Positions 1 to 7,150 of a stretch of 32,089 bases of DNA are shown here, in pieces. Below the pieces are notes generated by a model. It saw only the letters and a list, made by a program, of their open reading frames with translations. It did not search any database and was not told the origin of the DNA. Source of the stretch: a virus. The stretch's first letter is position 1, and each line of letters begins with the position of its first letter. The stretch covers positions 1 through 32,089 of the IMG/VR virus record IMGVR_UViG_3300035661_000228. One strand, written 5' to 3'. The translations under genes were made by a program, and so were the position numbers.

Positions 1-110
1 CAGCAAACAGCGGGGTTCCCCGCAACCAGCTGGAATCTTTGGCAAAAGCAACACACGGAGCATTGGAAGCTCTGCTGGAGTTTACTAAAGCGAAAGCAGA
101 AGCAGAATAA
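1..110 (+). CDS. C-terminal end of a gene that starts before the window
   Basis: An open frame runs in from the left edge and stops at TAA 108-110. The visible 35 residues are rich in Ala, Glu and Lys and end in KAKAEAE, which suggests a helical tail. A strong terminator follows two bases later, so this is the last gene of its operon. The product cannot be identified from this fragment. Confidence 0.7.
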   Translation, partial: ANSGVPRNQLESLAKATHGALEALLEFTKAKAEAE

Positions 111-111
111 G

Positions 112-151
112 AAAAAGCCCCTAACTGTTATGAGCAGTTAGGGGCTTTTTT
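112..151. terminator. bidirectional intrinsic terminator
   Basis: A perfect 16-bp stem (112-127 with 135-150) has a 7-nt loop, with A5 on the left and T6 on the right. It can end transcription of the plus-strand gene on its left and of the minus-strand genes on its right, which converge here. Confidence 0.92.
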
Positions 152-470
152 ACTTCTCTAGTCGATCAACAATAAGCATTAGAGCAGTTTTAGTTACTTT
201 TTCAAGACTCTCCAGTAGTTCAATATCTATCTTCAGAATCTTGGAGATCTTAGCAATATACTCCTCTTTCTTAATTGGCACACTACCAGTTTTACTAGTA
301 TATACCTTCCTCTTGTAAACTCCCAAAGAACTTAACTTTGCTATAACACTTCGTTCCGGTACTACCTGACCCATCTCTTTAGTTAGATCAGATGCGATCA
401 TCTTAACATCTACTCCAGCAGCATAATCCTCAACTATCTTTTTAACTATCTCATTAGTGTATTTCATCAT
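150..470 (-). CDS. small predicted DNA-binding-like phage protein, 106 aa
   Basis: The product has no recognised catalytic motif. The N-terminal half (about residues 5-50) reads like a helix-turn-helix, with IVEDYAAG, then RSVIAKLSSLGVYKRK, followed by a Lys-rich linker and a helical C-terminal part. The 116-aa gene at 29207 has the same plan: a helical start, NGVRMILVQAGVYVKK at the same point, a Lys/Thr linker and a Leu-rich end. The two are probably distant paralogues. The start is one of two adjacent ATG codons; no good Shine-Dalgarno sequence is visible. It lies downstream of the 325-aa gene on the same strand. Confidence 0.75.
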   Translation of the reverse strand: MMKYTNEIVKKIVEDYAAGVDVKMIASDLTKEMGQVVPERSVIAKLSSLGVYKRKVYTSKTGSVPIKKEEYIAKISKILKIDIELLESLEKVTKTALMLIVDRLEK

Positions 471-474
471 ATTT

Positions 475-535
475 GCTCATCATATAGTCAGTCTAAATTG
501 CTCATAATATAGTCTAAATTACATAGTCTAATTTT
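475..535. repeat. short direct repeats between two minus-strand genes
   Basis: The block GCTCATxATATAGTC(AG)TCTAAATT occurs at 475-499 and again, two bases shorter, at 500-520. A third partial copy (ATAGTCTAATTTT) lies at about 523-535 and runs into the stop of the upstream gene. It could be slippage or an operator for the 106-aa gene. Confidence 0.55.
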
Positions 536-1505
536 CCCAAGGTAGATCACTAGTGTATACTGGTGCAGGTTTATTCCTATACTTAGACTCGGTAGTAGGT
601 AATACCTCAATATCAATTAAAGGCTGAGGCATTTTATCCCAATTCAACCAATCTAATACCATTAAATGAGTTCTAATACTAGGATGTGCTACCCATATTT
701 GAGTAGCCATTACTTGACAATACCAAGGTAGTCTCTTTATTTCCTCACCATAATTACCATATAATTTATGAGTTGAACTAGGGGATCGCAATGTTCCTGC
801 TGCTGGCCCTGTAGCTACTACTAAGCCAAGATCTCTGCAAGCAATAATCTGATCTGAATCTAACTCAAGTACCTCTTCACATGTCATAGCATCTGCTAGA
901 TGTGGATCTAATAGCATACTAACATTGAAATCCCACTCTGAGTAAGCGATCCTATCAAACTTCTTAAAAGGCATCATCAACAATGGTACTAAAGCGGAGT
1001 AATTACAGAAATCTGCACTATTTTGTTTAGGTACAATTAAACCACGAGTAGGGGCAGTACAATAAATGTACAATCCCTTATGCCAATCATCCATGCTAAA
1101 GTTATCTTTGAGAAACTGTAACGAATCTATCTTACCTTCTGCATTTCTGGTAAGTTTCATTTTTGCAATATATGCGGTAATTTGTGGTAACAACCATGCT
1201 GCTTTATTCTTTAATCCTAACTTCTCGGACATTAACTTAAAAGCATCTTCTTTAGCTTTTAACTTCTTCTTCTCTATAGTTTCTTTACTATAAGAAGGTA
1301 TAAAAGGAAACTCCTCTCTAAGAGCTCCCTCATCTGGTGCTTCATGAGTATCTAAGTACTCTCTTTCTTTTTTGCTAATAAAATCTTCATATTGCTTTAA
1401 TTCTGTATCTTCTAATTCAGTTGTTACCATTTTTGCTGCTAGATCAACTTTTTGATATAGTTGCTCAAAAGGTATTTGCTTCATATCTTGTTTTTGTAAA
1501 AACAC
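528..1505 (-). CDS. hypothetical phage protein, 325 aa
   Basis: The frame starts at GTG 1505 behind AAAGGAAATTTAAC, a good ribosome binding site. The N-terminal third is charged and probably helical (KKEREYL, KKKLKAKEDAFKLM). The C-terminal two thirds are rich in aromatic residues and look globular (about residues 135-310, for example CTAPTRGLIVP and LPWYCQVMATQIWVAHPS). No signal peptide, membrane segment or known motif is seen. It is co-directional with the 106-aa gene downstream. No function is proposed. Confidence 0.8.
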   Translation of the reverse strand: MFLQKQDMKQIPFEQLYQKVDLAAKMVTTELEDTELKQYEDFISKKEREYLDTHEAPDEGALREEFPFIPSYSKETIEKKKLKAKEDAFKLMSEKLGLKNKAAWLLPQITAYIAKMKLTRNAEGKIDSLQFLKDNFSMDDWHKGLYIYCTAPTRGLIVPKQNSADFCNYSALVPLLMMPFKKFDRIAYSEWDFNVSMLLDPHLADAMTCEEVLELDSDQIIACRDLGLVVATGPAAGTLRSPSSTHKLYGNYGEEIKRLPWYCQVMATQIWVAHPSIRTHLMVLDWLNWDKMPQPLIDIEVLPTTESKYRNKPAPVYTSDLPWEN

Positions 1506-1609
1506 GTTAAATTTCCTTTATTTTGTTTTATTTTTAAACAGGTATAAAACATGAACCTGACCTTAGCTGATCTATATACTATAGGCTAAGAATTATTTAC
1601 AATACGCTA

Positions 1610-1866
1610 AGAATTATTTGGGTTTTTCTCTAGCGGCGGGTGGCTGGGGTAGTTACCTTGCTACAACTTGTTGTAGCCAAAAACATATAGTTACAATTTC
1701 CCCAATTATAAAATTTATTAGTTCCTTTTCTTGGTTGTTTCTTCGATTTATTGGATTTACGGAAGTCCCTGCGGCTGACCGGGGGACAGCTGAATTGCCT
1801 GGACTTCGTAAATCCTCTAAATCTTCAAAAACAACTCAGAAAAGGAATAAATTTAAGTTTCTCTAA
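1610..1866. ncRNA. structured intergenic element with a long imperfect inverted repeat
   Basis: Two arms of about 55 bases (1711-1768 and 1801-1854) are complementary for most of their length, with small bulges. The innermost part is GGATTTACGGAAGTCC against GGACTTCGTAAATCC. Just before it, GCTACAA-CTTG-TTGTAGC (1660-1677) forms a perfect hairpin with a CUUG tetraloop when read on the plus strand. An 82-codon open frame crosses the region but has no ribosome binding site and is explained by the repeat. This could be a small RNA or a processing hairpin; no clear promoter was found. Confidence 0.5.
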
Positions 1867-1933
1867 TTTATATAATATTATATCATGAAATGAAGTTAGG
1901 ATCAAGTTTATTTTCATCAATGCTCCTTGCTAC

Positions 1934-2773
1934 TTATTTCTCAATTAGATGTTTCCATCCTTTATATACTTTTTTAGGGTGATGGATTAAATTGCTTAAT
2001 CCTTGTTTTGTTAAACCATGGTTTCTAGCAAACTCCGATATTCCCCTTTTATAGATTTTATGTATAGTATTATCTGGGGAAACCAGTGTACATAAAAGGT
2101 TATCAGACCCCTTTAACCTCCATCCTTTATACGTACCTCCCTTTATAACTTTTAGAATACCTGCTACTAGCAAATTATCCGCATTAGGGATTGCTTCTCT
2201 AATAGACTCCGCAGAGTTTTCTACCTCATATTCTTTATTGTCTGGAGATACAACCCATACAGGCTCCAAAATATCATGTGTGTACCTATTAATATTAGCT
2301 ATTTTAGTGTATAGATCAGGAAACTCATCCTGTAACCATATATGAGATCTGCCATTTTTAATATCATTAATTGTAGCAGTTGATACACCTGTACTGTCCA
2401 TAATCATATTATTAGTCTGGGCTGGATCTGTTAAATACTCTAATACTTGAATAATCTGTTCTCTGGAGTACTTAGACCTCGCATGATTATACCCTGAGCC
2501 AGAGGAATCACCACCTTTAGTAATATTTAATCCATTCTCAATTGACCCTAGCTGATCTATCCAGAATACCTCCCTAGTTAGATCAGATGTTTCCTCTAAA
2601 ATAACTAGCTCAGGTTCTCCACACATTTCGTAAGCTTCTTGTAGCTTAAAGTTGCTTTTACCTCGTTTTAAGGAAGCAATATGAGCCCGATATCTACGGT
2701 CAATATCTAAGGATTGTCCGACATAAGGGAAGTCCTCTAATCCCTTGAATACTAATTTATAAATTCCTTGCAT
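1934..2773 (-). CDS. GIY-YIG homing endonuclease with C-terminal DNA-binding repeats
   Basis: The N-terminal GIY-YIG nuclease domain (about residues 1-90) shows GIY, then YVG, an arginine in DRRYRAH and a glutamate in REVFWIDQL, as in the Seg/I-TevI class of phage endonucleases. After a helix-turn-helix-like middle (HARSKYSREQIIQVL, STATINDIKNG), the C-terminus carries two repeats of VVSPDNKEYEV...GWRL type, similar to the repeats in the genes at 3668 and 11983. The ATG at 2773 was chosen because the -10 box of its promoter lies inside any longer frame and AAGAAGAAAATT precedes it. It is free-standing and probably a mobile gene. Confidence 0.88.
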   Translation of the reverse strand: MQGIYKLVFKGLEDFPYVGQSLDIDRRYRAHIASLKRGKSNFKLQEAYEMCGEPELVILEETSDLTREVFWIDQLGSIENGLNITKGGDSSGSGYNHARSKYSREQIIQVLEYLTDPAQTNNMIMDSTGVSTATINDIKNGRSHIWLQDEFPDLYTKIANINRYTHDILEPVWVVSPDNKEYEVENSAESIREAIPNADNLLVAGILKVIKGGTYKGWRLKGSDNLLCTLVSPDNTIHKIYKRGISEFARNHGLTKQGLSNLIHHPKKVYKGWKHLIEK

Positions 2774-2805
2774 AATTTTCTTCTTTTTTACATTTTGGAA
2801 CTTAT

Positions 2806-2834
2806 ATGATATCACATTTACCAAGAAAAGTCAA
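2806..2834 (-). promoter_or_regulatory. sigma70-type promoter for the GIY-YIG gene
   Basis: On the minus strand, TTGACT (2834-2829) and TATCAT (2811-2806) are separated by 17 bases. It sits just upstream of the chosen start at 2773. Confidence 0.75.
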
Positions 2835-2900
2835 GTACTATTTATAGATTTCCTCAAATTGACCTTAATTAGATCAGATAGGGTCAACCCGATATCCACA

Positions 2901-3080
2901 TTATGCAAGTTTCAGGTCTTTGTTGTCCACTGCTAGAACTAAACAAGTCCTAGCATCAGGATACTCTTTTAGTGCTCTCATAGCATCTTCCCACGTATTA
3001 ATTGGGTACTCATCAGTATGTTGAACACTGATAATATGCTTCTTACCATTCTTTAGACGTACTGCTCCTGTGAATTCCAT
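2901..3080 (-). CDS. small hypothetical protein, 59 aa
   Basis: The frame begins MEFTGAVRLKNGKK and ends LAVDNKDLKLA. A good ribosome binding site (AAAGGAAACTAAA) precedes the ATG, and a consensus promoter lies 45 bases upstream. The pattern of short strands (GAVRLKNGKKHIISVQ, then TCLVLAVDNK) around one helix suggests a small alpha/beta fold. The family was not recognised. Confidence 0.75.
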   Translation of the reverse strand: MEFTGAVRLKNGKKHIISVQHTDEYPINTWEDAMRALKEYPDARTCLVLAVDNKDLKLA

Positions 3081-3124
3081 TTTAGTTTCCTTTTAGTTAA
3101 GAGTCGGGATGACTCTATTTATAT

Positions 3125-3153
3125 ATTATACACTCTTTAGCTTAAGAAATCAA
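3125..3153 (-). promoter_or_regulatory. promoter for the 59-aa minus-strand gene
   Basis: TTGATT (3153-3148), a 17-base spacer and TATAAT (3130-3125) are on the minus strand. The leader that follows contains a small hairpin AGAGTC-ATCCC-GACTCT before the ribosome binding site. Confidence 0.85.
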
Positions 3154-3183
3154 GATTATTTTATAGTTACGAAAATTTTATAC

Positions 3184-3212
3184 TTGACTCCCAAGCCCTA
3201 TTAGCGTATAAT
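3184..3212 (+). promoter_or_regulatory. promoter of the first plus-strand operon
   Basis: TTGACT, 17 bases ending TTAGCG, then TATAAT. It diverges from the promoter at 3125-3153 and starts the operon at 3234. Confidence 0.9.
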
Positions 3213-3233
3213 ATAAAAATAAATGGAGAGTTT

Positions 3234-3407
3234 ATGCGAGCGTATATAAAAGAACTAGAGGATATTATATCAGATGTGTTATTGCCTGGATATATAGAAA
3301 ACTGTAGATCCAAAGGCGTACCACCTAAGACCCCCAAGATACTTTCTAGGCTAACTAAGGCTAGAAAACTTTTAAAAGAAGTACCAATGTTATTGAGGAA
3401 ATACTAG
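3234..3407 (+). CDS. small basic hypothetical protein, 57 aa
   Basis: The product begins MRAYIKELEDIISDVL and has a Lys/Arg-rich C-terminal half (PKTPKILSRLTKARKLLKE). ATGGAGAG gives a Shine-Dalgarno signal seven bases before the ATG, and the promoter at 3184 is directly upstream. Its stop overlaps the next start as TAGTG, so the two genes are probably translated in a coupled way. Function is unknown. Confidence 0.72.
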   Translation: MRAYIKELEDIISDVLLPGYIENCRSKGVPPKTPKILSRLTKARKLLKEVPMLLRKY

Positions 3408-3664
3408 TGCTGGATACTACAAGTAATTGTGAAGAAGATAGGGTCAATAGCCCAGCTCATTATACCTCTCACCCTAGTGGAATTGAAGCGATAACCATTG
3501 CAGAACACTATAATTTCTGTATAGGGAACGCTATAAAATACCTGTGGCGAGCAGGACTTAAAAAGGAGGCATCATTATCAGCACGACAGAAAGAGATAGA
3601 GGATCTGAACAAGGCCCTATATTATATAAAAAGACAAATAAAAAACTTAGAATCTGAGGAATAA
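3407..3664 (+). CDS. DUF3310 family protein, 85 aa
   Basis: The sequence VNSPAHYT, then GIEAITIAEHYNFCIGNAIKYLWRAGLK and DLNKALYYIKRQI is the hallmark of the DUF3310 family. It is common in phages, where it is often called a nucleotide kinase-like protein, although a biochemical role is not firmly established. The start is GTG, overlapping the previous stop by one base. The length is typical of the family, so the protein seems intact. Confidence 0.88.
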   Translation: MLDTTSNCEEDRVNSPAHYTSHPSGIEAITIAEHYNFCIGNAIKYLWRAGLKKEASLSARQKEIEDLNKALYYIKRQIKNLESEE

Positions 3665-3667
3665 AAG

Positions 3668-4534
3668 ATGTATTCTGGAATTTATTGCCTATACTGGCCT
3701 ATACCTAATTTAAGGTATATTGGTAAGTCAGAGTACCTGCCCAGAAGGAAAAGAGAACATATTAAAGCTATGGAAAATCTAACCCACTTTAATTATAGGG
3801 TTCAAGAAGCATATAACTCCTATGGGATACCAGAATTCATTATATTAGAACTTTGTGAAATCAGTCTACTATTACCTAGAGAGGAATATTGGGCTAGCAC
3901 TTTTGATAGTATACTAAATATATCTAAACCAGGTACTACAGGAGGAAGCGGGCTACAACACCCAAATTCCAAATATTCTAAGTTAGATATTCTAAAGGTA
4001 TTTAGACTCCTATATAATAGTACTAATTACTCCTCTTTACATATTTCAAAAGTATCGGGACTACCTATTAGTATGATTAATAATATCTCTAATCAAAATA
4101 GGCATATGTGGATTCAAGAGAAGTACCCAAAACTATATATAAGAATGAAAGAACTAAATATAACTAGAAATAATACATTAAAAAGTAATGGGGTACTCCC
4201 TAAGATAGTATCACCTGAAGGCATAGAAATAGAGATATCGAATATTAAGCAATTCTGTTTAAGTACTACAGGAGTAACAGAATCTGGTATACAAAGGGTA
4301 CTAAGAGGAGAGCTAGTATACCATCATGGGTGGCACTTGCCCGGTGCGCCTACACGCAAACTAAAATCAGTAGTATCCCCTGAAGGTATAATATATAATA
4401 TTGATAATTTATCTCAATTCTGTTTAAGTAATCTAGATAAATTAAATACATCATTTAATGCTGCTAGATGTGGATTCAATAGACTTTTTAGTGGTAAATG
4501 CACAACATATAAAGGCTGGAGAATAAATGAATGA
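3668..4534 (+). CDS. GIY-YIG homing endonuclease, 288 aa
   Basis: The nuclease domain (about residues 1-95) has GIYCLYW, RYIGKS, the arginine segment RRKREHIKAM and the glutamate in REEYWAS. A helix-turn-helix-like middle (NSKYSKLDILKVFRLL, SGLPISMINNISN) is followed by two C-terminal repeats of the form VSPEGIEIEISNIKQFC...YHHGWHL and VSPEGIIYNIDNLSQFC...TYKGWRI. They share the VSPxG and GWxL signatures with the genes at 1934 and 11983. The ribosome binding site is GAGGAATAAAAG. It lies inside an operon and overlaps the next gene by eight bases. Confidence 0.9.
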   Translation: MYSGIYCLYWPIPNLRYIGKSEYLPRRKREHIKAMENLTHFNYRVQEAYNSYGIPEFIILELCEISLLLPREEYWASTFDSILNISKPGTTGGSGLQHPNSKYSKLDILKVFRLLYNSTNYSSLHISKVSGLPISMINNISNQNRHMWIQEKYPKLYIRMKELNITRNNTLKSNGVLPKIVSPEGIEIEISNIKQFCLSTTGVTESGIQRVLRGELVYHHGWHLPGAPTRKLKSVVSPEGIIYNIDNLSQFCLSNLDKLNTSFNAARCGFNRLFSGKCTTYKGWRINE

Positions 4535-4730
4535 ATTTGTAGGCCCTATACTACATACAGAGACAGATCAAGAATCTAAAGACTACATAGAGCTTACCGA
4601 TACCACAGACTTTGTACCATATAATAAAGTATCGGAAGACATATTAAAAGTATTAAGTCAGCACCCAAAAGCTGCTTATACAGTTTATTTAAACTTGTGT
4701 TCCAAATTTGGAACGGGAAATGGAATGTGA
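4527..4730 (+). CDS. small acidic hypothetical protein, 67 aa
   Basis: The ATG lies within the last codons of the endonuclease gene, and the stop overlaps the next gene, so translation is probably coupled. The product (MNEFVGPILHTETDQES...) is acidic at its N-terminus and has a short helical segment near residues 35-60. No family was recognised. Confidence 0.6.
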   Translation: MNEFVGPILHTETDQESKDYIELTDTTDFVPYNKVSEDILKVLSQHPKAAYTVYLNLCSKFGTGNGM

Positions 4731-4939
4731 AAAAAGAAACACTAGTAGATGCTCTATATAGAACTAATTCTACTATTAGTAGCGTATGTCAAGAATTAGG
4801 AATAGTTTTTGATGAGTCCTTATTAGAGGACCTTGAAAGATGTACTGGATGTAATATCTGGTACCACTCATATCAGTTAATACCAGATGAGGACGATAAT
4901 AATATATGTCCCTATTGTTTAGAGTATGTAGGTAGATAA
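4727..4939 (+). CDS. small zinc-ribbon-like protein, 70 aa
   Basis: GTG 4727 overlaps the previous stop (GTGA) and has GGGAAATGGA just upstream, so it is preferred over a GTG 30 bases earlier. The C-terminal half has two CxxC pairs, CTGC and CPYC, about 24 residues apart, a classic zinc-ribbon spacing. This suggests DNA, RNA or protein binding rather than catalysis. The N-terminal part is helical. Confidence 0.7.
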   Translation: MKKETLVDALYRTNSTISSVCQELGIVFDESLLEDLERCTGCNIWYHSYQLIPDEDDNNICPYCLEYVGR

Positions 4940-4976
4940 GCTGCACATTAGAACCAATTTTTAAATTAGGATATAT

Positions 4977-5561
4977 ATGTCACATAAACAAGACCCAGCA
5001 GTAAATCCCGATACTTTCATTGATGTACACACAGCGAAAAAGATCACCTTCTATATTAGCGGGGCTATTGAAGCTCCCGAGAAATATACTAATATGCTAA
5101 ATACTATTAGAAATAGCGGCCCAGAAGATGAGATTGTAATACACATCAATAGCTATGGTGGTGACCTATTTGCAGGACTGCAGATTATGCACGCACTACT
5201 AAGTACACAGGCAACAGTTACTGCTAGTGTAGAAGGTGCATGTATGAGTGCAGCAACCCTAATCTTTTTAGCAGCCACTAATTACTATGTTAATGAACAT
5301 AGCATTTTCATGATGCATAATTACAGCGGTGGAGCTTTTGGAAAAGGTGGAGAACTCTTTGACCAAGTCGCCCATGAACGCAAGTGGAGTAAAAATCTTC
5401 TAGAATCAGTGTATAAAGACTTCCTGACTAAAAAAGAGGTTAAATCCATCTTAGATAACAAAGATATTTACATGACTGCTGATGAGGTCATTAAACGCTT
5501 GAAGAAGCGGGCTAAAAAGCTAGAAATAAAAACTAGTGTTGACTCGCCAACTGAAGAGTAG
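4977..5561 (+). CDS. ClpP-like serine protease, 194 aa
   Basis: This is a ClpP/crotonase-fold peptidase. The catalytic triad is visible as Ser91 in ACMSAAT, His114 in FMMHNYSGG and Asp163 in NKDIYMTADE. The spacing closely matches bacterial ClpP. The oxyanion segment SYGGDLFAG also fits, and the length is that of ClpP. Phage ClpP-like proteins may act as prohead proteases or with host Clp ATPases; no ATPase partner is seen nearby. Residues 1-20 lack a clear propeptide. The window also encodes a tmRNA whose tag would be a Clp substrate, but a link is only inference. Confidence 0.9.
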   Translation: MSHKQDPAVNPDTFIDVHTAKKITFYISGAIEAPEKYTNMLNTIRNSGPEDEIVIHINSYGGDLFAGLQIMHALLSTQATVTASVEGACMSAATLIFLAATNYYVNEHSIFMMHNYSGGAFGKGGELFDQVAHERKWSKNLLESVYKDFLTKKEVKSILDNKDIYMTADEVIKRLKKRAKKLEIKTSVDSPTEE

Positions 5562-5567
5562 TATAAT
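5539..5567 (+). promoter_or_regulatory. promoter inside the end of the ClpP-like gene
   Basis: TTGACT, 17 bases, TATAAT. The -10 box starts one base after the stop codon of the protease gene; it drives the gene at 5592 and the repeat family behind it. Confidence 0.88.
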
Positions 5568-5591
5568 ATATCTTTAATTGGGAGAAATCAA

Positions 5592-5768
5592 ATGAAAAAT
5601 GAAATCATTGAAGTTCTTATGCGTCGTGATGGTATGACTCAAGCCGAAGCTAGAAAGCTCCTGCGTGAGTTGCGTGCTATGGTTGAAGAAGGCGCAGATC
5701 CGGAGGATATTCTTTACGAGGAATTGGGCCTGGAACCCGACTATATTTTTGACTTGGTGGAGATTTAA
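5592..5768 (+). CDS. small helical hypothetical protein, 58 aa
   Basis: The product begins MKNEIIEVLMRRDGMTQAEA and ends EELGLEPDYIFDLVEI. The ribosome binding site is GGGAGAAATCA. The early segment resembles a family of short phage proteins with MTxxEA...L pattern helices. Its last codons (about TTTTTGACTTGGTGGAG) recur as non-coding leader in front of the next paralogous genes, showing that the duplication unit began inside this gene. Confidence 0.75.
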   Translation: MKNEIIEVLMRRDGMTQAEARKLLRELRAMVEEGADPEDILYEELGLEPDYIFDLVEI

Positions 5769-5769
5769 A

Positions 5770-5961
5770 ATGGTATATACACTGGTAAAAGAAGGCAAAA
5801 TGACACAAGAAGAATTCGAGAAATTCCTTTCTGCCAAATGCGATGAGAGATACAATGACGGGTATAGCTATGGGTATGATGTGGGATATAATGACGGGAA
5901 GGCTGACGGGTACAGTGATGCATACGACGAAGGGTTTGATGATGGCTCTTTTGGGCAATAA
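5770..5961 (+). CDS. GYxxG-repeat protein, copy 1, 63 aa
   Basis: A conserved head (MVYTLVKEGKMTQEEFEKFL) is followed by a tail of four-residue units with Gly-Tyr or Asp-Gly (YNDGYSYGYDVGYNDGKADG). Such GX3 tails resemble the Yae1-type deca-GX3 motif. The function here is unknown. The start was placed at the ATG behind GGAGATTTAAA, not at a longer in-frame start inside the previous gene. It is the first of four tandem paralogues. Confidence 0.75.
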   Translation: MVYTLVKEGKMTQEEFEKFLSAKCDERYNDGYSYGYDVGYNDGKADGYSDAYDEGFDDGSFGQ

Positions 5962-5990
5962 GAAGATTTTTGACTTGGTGGAGGTTTGAA

Positions 5991-6191
5991 ATGGTATACA
6001 CGCTGGTAAGAGAAGGTAAGATGACCCGTAAAGAGTTCGAGAAGTTCCTTTCTTCCATACATGATGAGAAGTACAATGCTGGGTATAATGAAGGGTATAA
6101 TGATGGTATAGTGACGGGTATGCTAAAGGGCACAAAGAAGAGTATGAGGAAGGACGTAATGATGGATTTTTTAGGTAATAAGAGGATTTAA
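5991..6191 (+). CDS. GYxxG-repeat protein, copy 2, tail shifted out of frame, 66 aa
   Basis: The head MVYTLVREGKMTRKEFEKFL matches its neighbours, and the first repeats (YNAGYNEGYNDG) are in frame. After about base 6120 the frame reads MLKGTKKSMRKDVMMDFLGN. Another frame reads AKGHKEEYEEGRNDGFFR and stops at 6178, which restores the family pattern. A one-base loss near 6120 therefore seems to have changed the C-terminus. The ribosome binding site GGAGGTTTGAA is strong, so the altered protein may still be made. Confidence 0.65.
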   Translation: MVYTLVREGKMTRKEFEKFLSSIHDEKYNAGYNEGYNDGIVTGMLKGTKKSMRKDVMMDFLGNKRI

Positions 6192-6248
6192 TAACGCTCC
6201 ATGTAGTGAAAACACTCTCATATATTTTTGACTTGGTGGAGGTTTGAA

Positions 6249-6575
6249 ATGGTATACACACTGGTAAAAGAAGGCAAAATGACCCAAGAAGAATTCAAGA
6301 AGTTCGTTTCTACCATATATGATGGTGGGTACAATGATGGGCATAGCGAAGGCCATACTGAGGGGCGGGCTGAGGGGTATGATGAGGGGCGGGCTGAGGA
6401 ACGGGCTGAGGGGTATGATAAGGGGCATAATGACGGGTATAATGAGGGGTATAATGAAGGGCGGGCTGAGGGATGGGCTGAGGGATGGGCTGAGGGGTAT
6501 GATGAGGGGCATAATGACGGGTATAATGAGGGGTATAATGAGGGGTATAATGAGGGATATAAAGAAGGGGTATAA
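6249..6575 (+). CDS. GYxxG-repeat protein, copy 3, expanded, 108 aa
   Basis: This is the longest copy, with about 20 four-residue units (GRAEGYDEG, GWAEGWAEG, GYNEGYNEG). The DNA repeats explain several long antisense open frames here, which are not genes. At GAAGGGG (6564-6570) the frame ends EGV-stop; one base later it would read GYNAGWNF and stop at 6594. That is the ending of copy 4. An extra G, or frameshifting on this run, is likely. Confidence 0.7.
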   Translation: MVYTLVKEGKMTQEEFKKFVSTIYDGGYNDGHSEGHTEGRAEGYDEGRAEERAEGYDKGHNDGYNEGYNEGRAEGWAEGWAEGYDEGHNDGYNEGYNEGYNEGYKEGV

Positions 6576-6667
6576 TGCTGGATGGAATTTTTGAGTAATA
6601 GGAAAGGCTAGTAACGCCCATGTAGTGAGAATACCCTCATATAGTTTTGACCTAATGGAGATTTGAA

Positions 6668-6844
6668 ATGGTATACACACTGGTAAAAGAAGGTAAAATG
6701 ACGCAAGAAGAATTCGAGAAATACCTGTCTGCTGTATATGATGATGGGTATAGTGATGGGTACGATGAAGGGTATGGCGATGGGAAGGATGATGGGTACG
6801 AGGAAGGATATGATGACGGGTATGACGCTGGATGGGATTTTTGA
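6668..6844 (+). CDS. GYxxG-repeat protein, copy 4, 58 aa
   Basis: This intact copy has head MVYTLVKEGKMTQEEFEKYL and tail DDGYSDGYDEGYGDG, ending GYDAGWDF. The ribosome binding site is GGAGATTTGAA. It serves as the reference for recognising the shifted ends of copies 2 and 3. The stop lies 14 bases before the first tRNA gene. Confidence 0.75.
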   Translation: MVYTLVKEGKMTQEEFEKYLSAVYDDGYSDGYDEGYGDGKDDGYEEGYDDGYDAGWDF

Positions 6845-6858
6845 GCAATAAGAAAAAT

Positions 6859-6934
6859 GCCCCCATAGCGTAGTGGATAACGCAGAGAGCTTCTACCTCT
6901 CTATACGGCAGTTCGATTCTGTCTGGGGGTGCCA
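6859..6934 (+). tRNA. tRNA-Arg (UCU)
   Basis: Acceptor GCCCCCA pairs with TGGGGGT, then G and encoded CCA. Anticodon stem GAGAG/CTCTC with loop CTTCTAC gives UCU. The T arm is GGCAG-TTCGATT-CTGTC. It reads AGA codons, which AT-rich phages use often. Confidence 0.93.
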
Positions 6935-6949
6935 TAAATAGGTAGTATA

Positions 6950-7150
6950 ATGTGTAGTGAACTAGAAAAGAAACATCCTCATATAGTTGGAAAGCTAATC
7001 CTATTATGGGGGTATGATATATTTGATAAGTATTTAAACTCATTGATCTTATCTGATCGGATAGATCGAAGTGGATTTAGTAAAGCAGTAATAGGTGAAC
7101 TAATGACTATTCAAAGAGTTCATCAACAACTATTTGGAGCATCATTATGA
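6950..7150 (+). CDS. small hypothetical protein, 66 aa
   Basis: The product begins MCSELEKKHPHIVGKLILLWG and appears helical throughout. It ends two bases into the next gene (ATGA overlap), which suggests coupled translation with the lipoprotein. No family was recognised with confidence, although the plan KLxLLWG...F resembles short conserved proteins seen in many tailed phages. Confidence 0.7.
   Translation: MCSELEKKHPHIVGKLILLWGYDIFDKYLNSLILSDRIDRSGFSKAVIGELMTIQRVHQQLFGASL

Larger units (their letters stand above)
5745..6844 (+). repeat. tandem array of four duplicated genes
   Basis: Four units each carry TTTTTGACTTGGTGGAG (or a variant), an ATG start and the same MVYTLVxEGKMT head. The linkers after copies 2 and 3 also match each other (CATGTAGTGA, CATATA). 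Within copies, GGGTATAATGAG-type 12-mers are repeated, most in copy 3. The array arose by local duplication and is still changing in repeat number. Confidence 0.85.

Noticed and set aside
1618-1866. An 82-codon plus-strand frame
   Set aside because: No ribosome binding site, and it is fully explained by the inverted repeat.
6319-6594. CRISPR array or direct-repeat locus
   Set aside because: The short repeats are in-frame codons of a protein tail without unique spacers.
5677-7043. Several long minus-strand open frames across the repeat genes
   Set aside because: They are antisense shadows of the GGGTATAATGAG-type repeats, have no ribosome binding sites and produce low-complexity Pro/His/Ser text.
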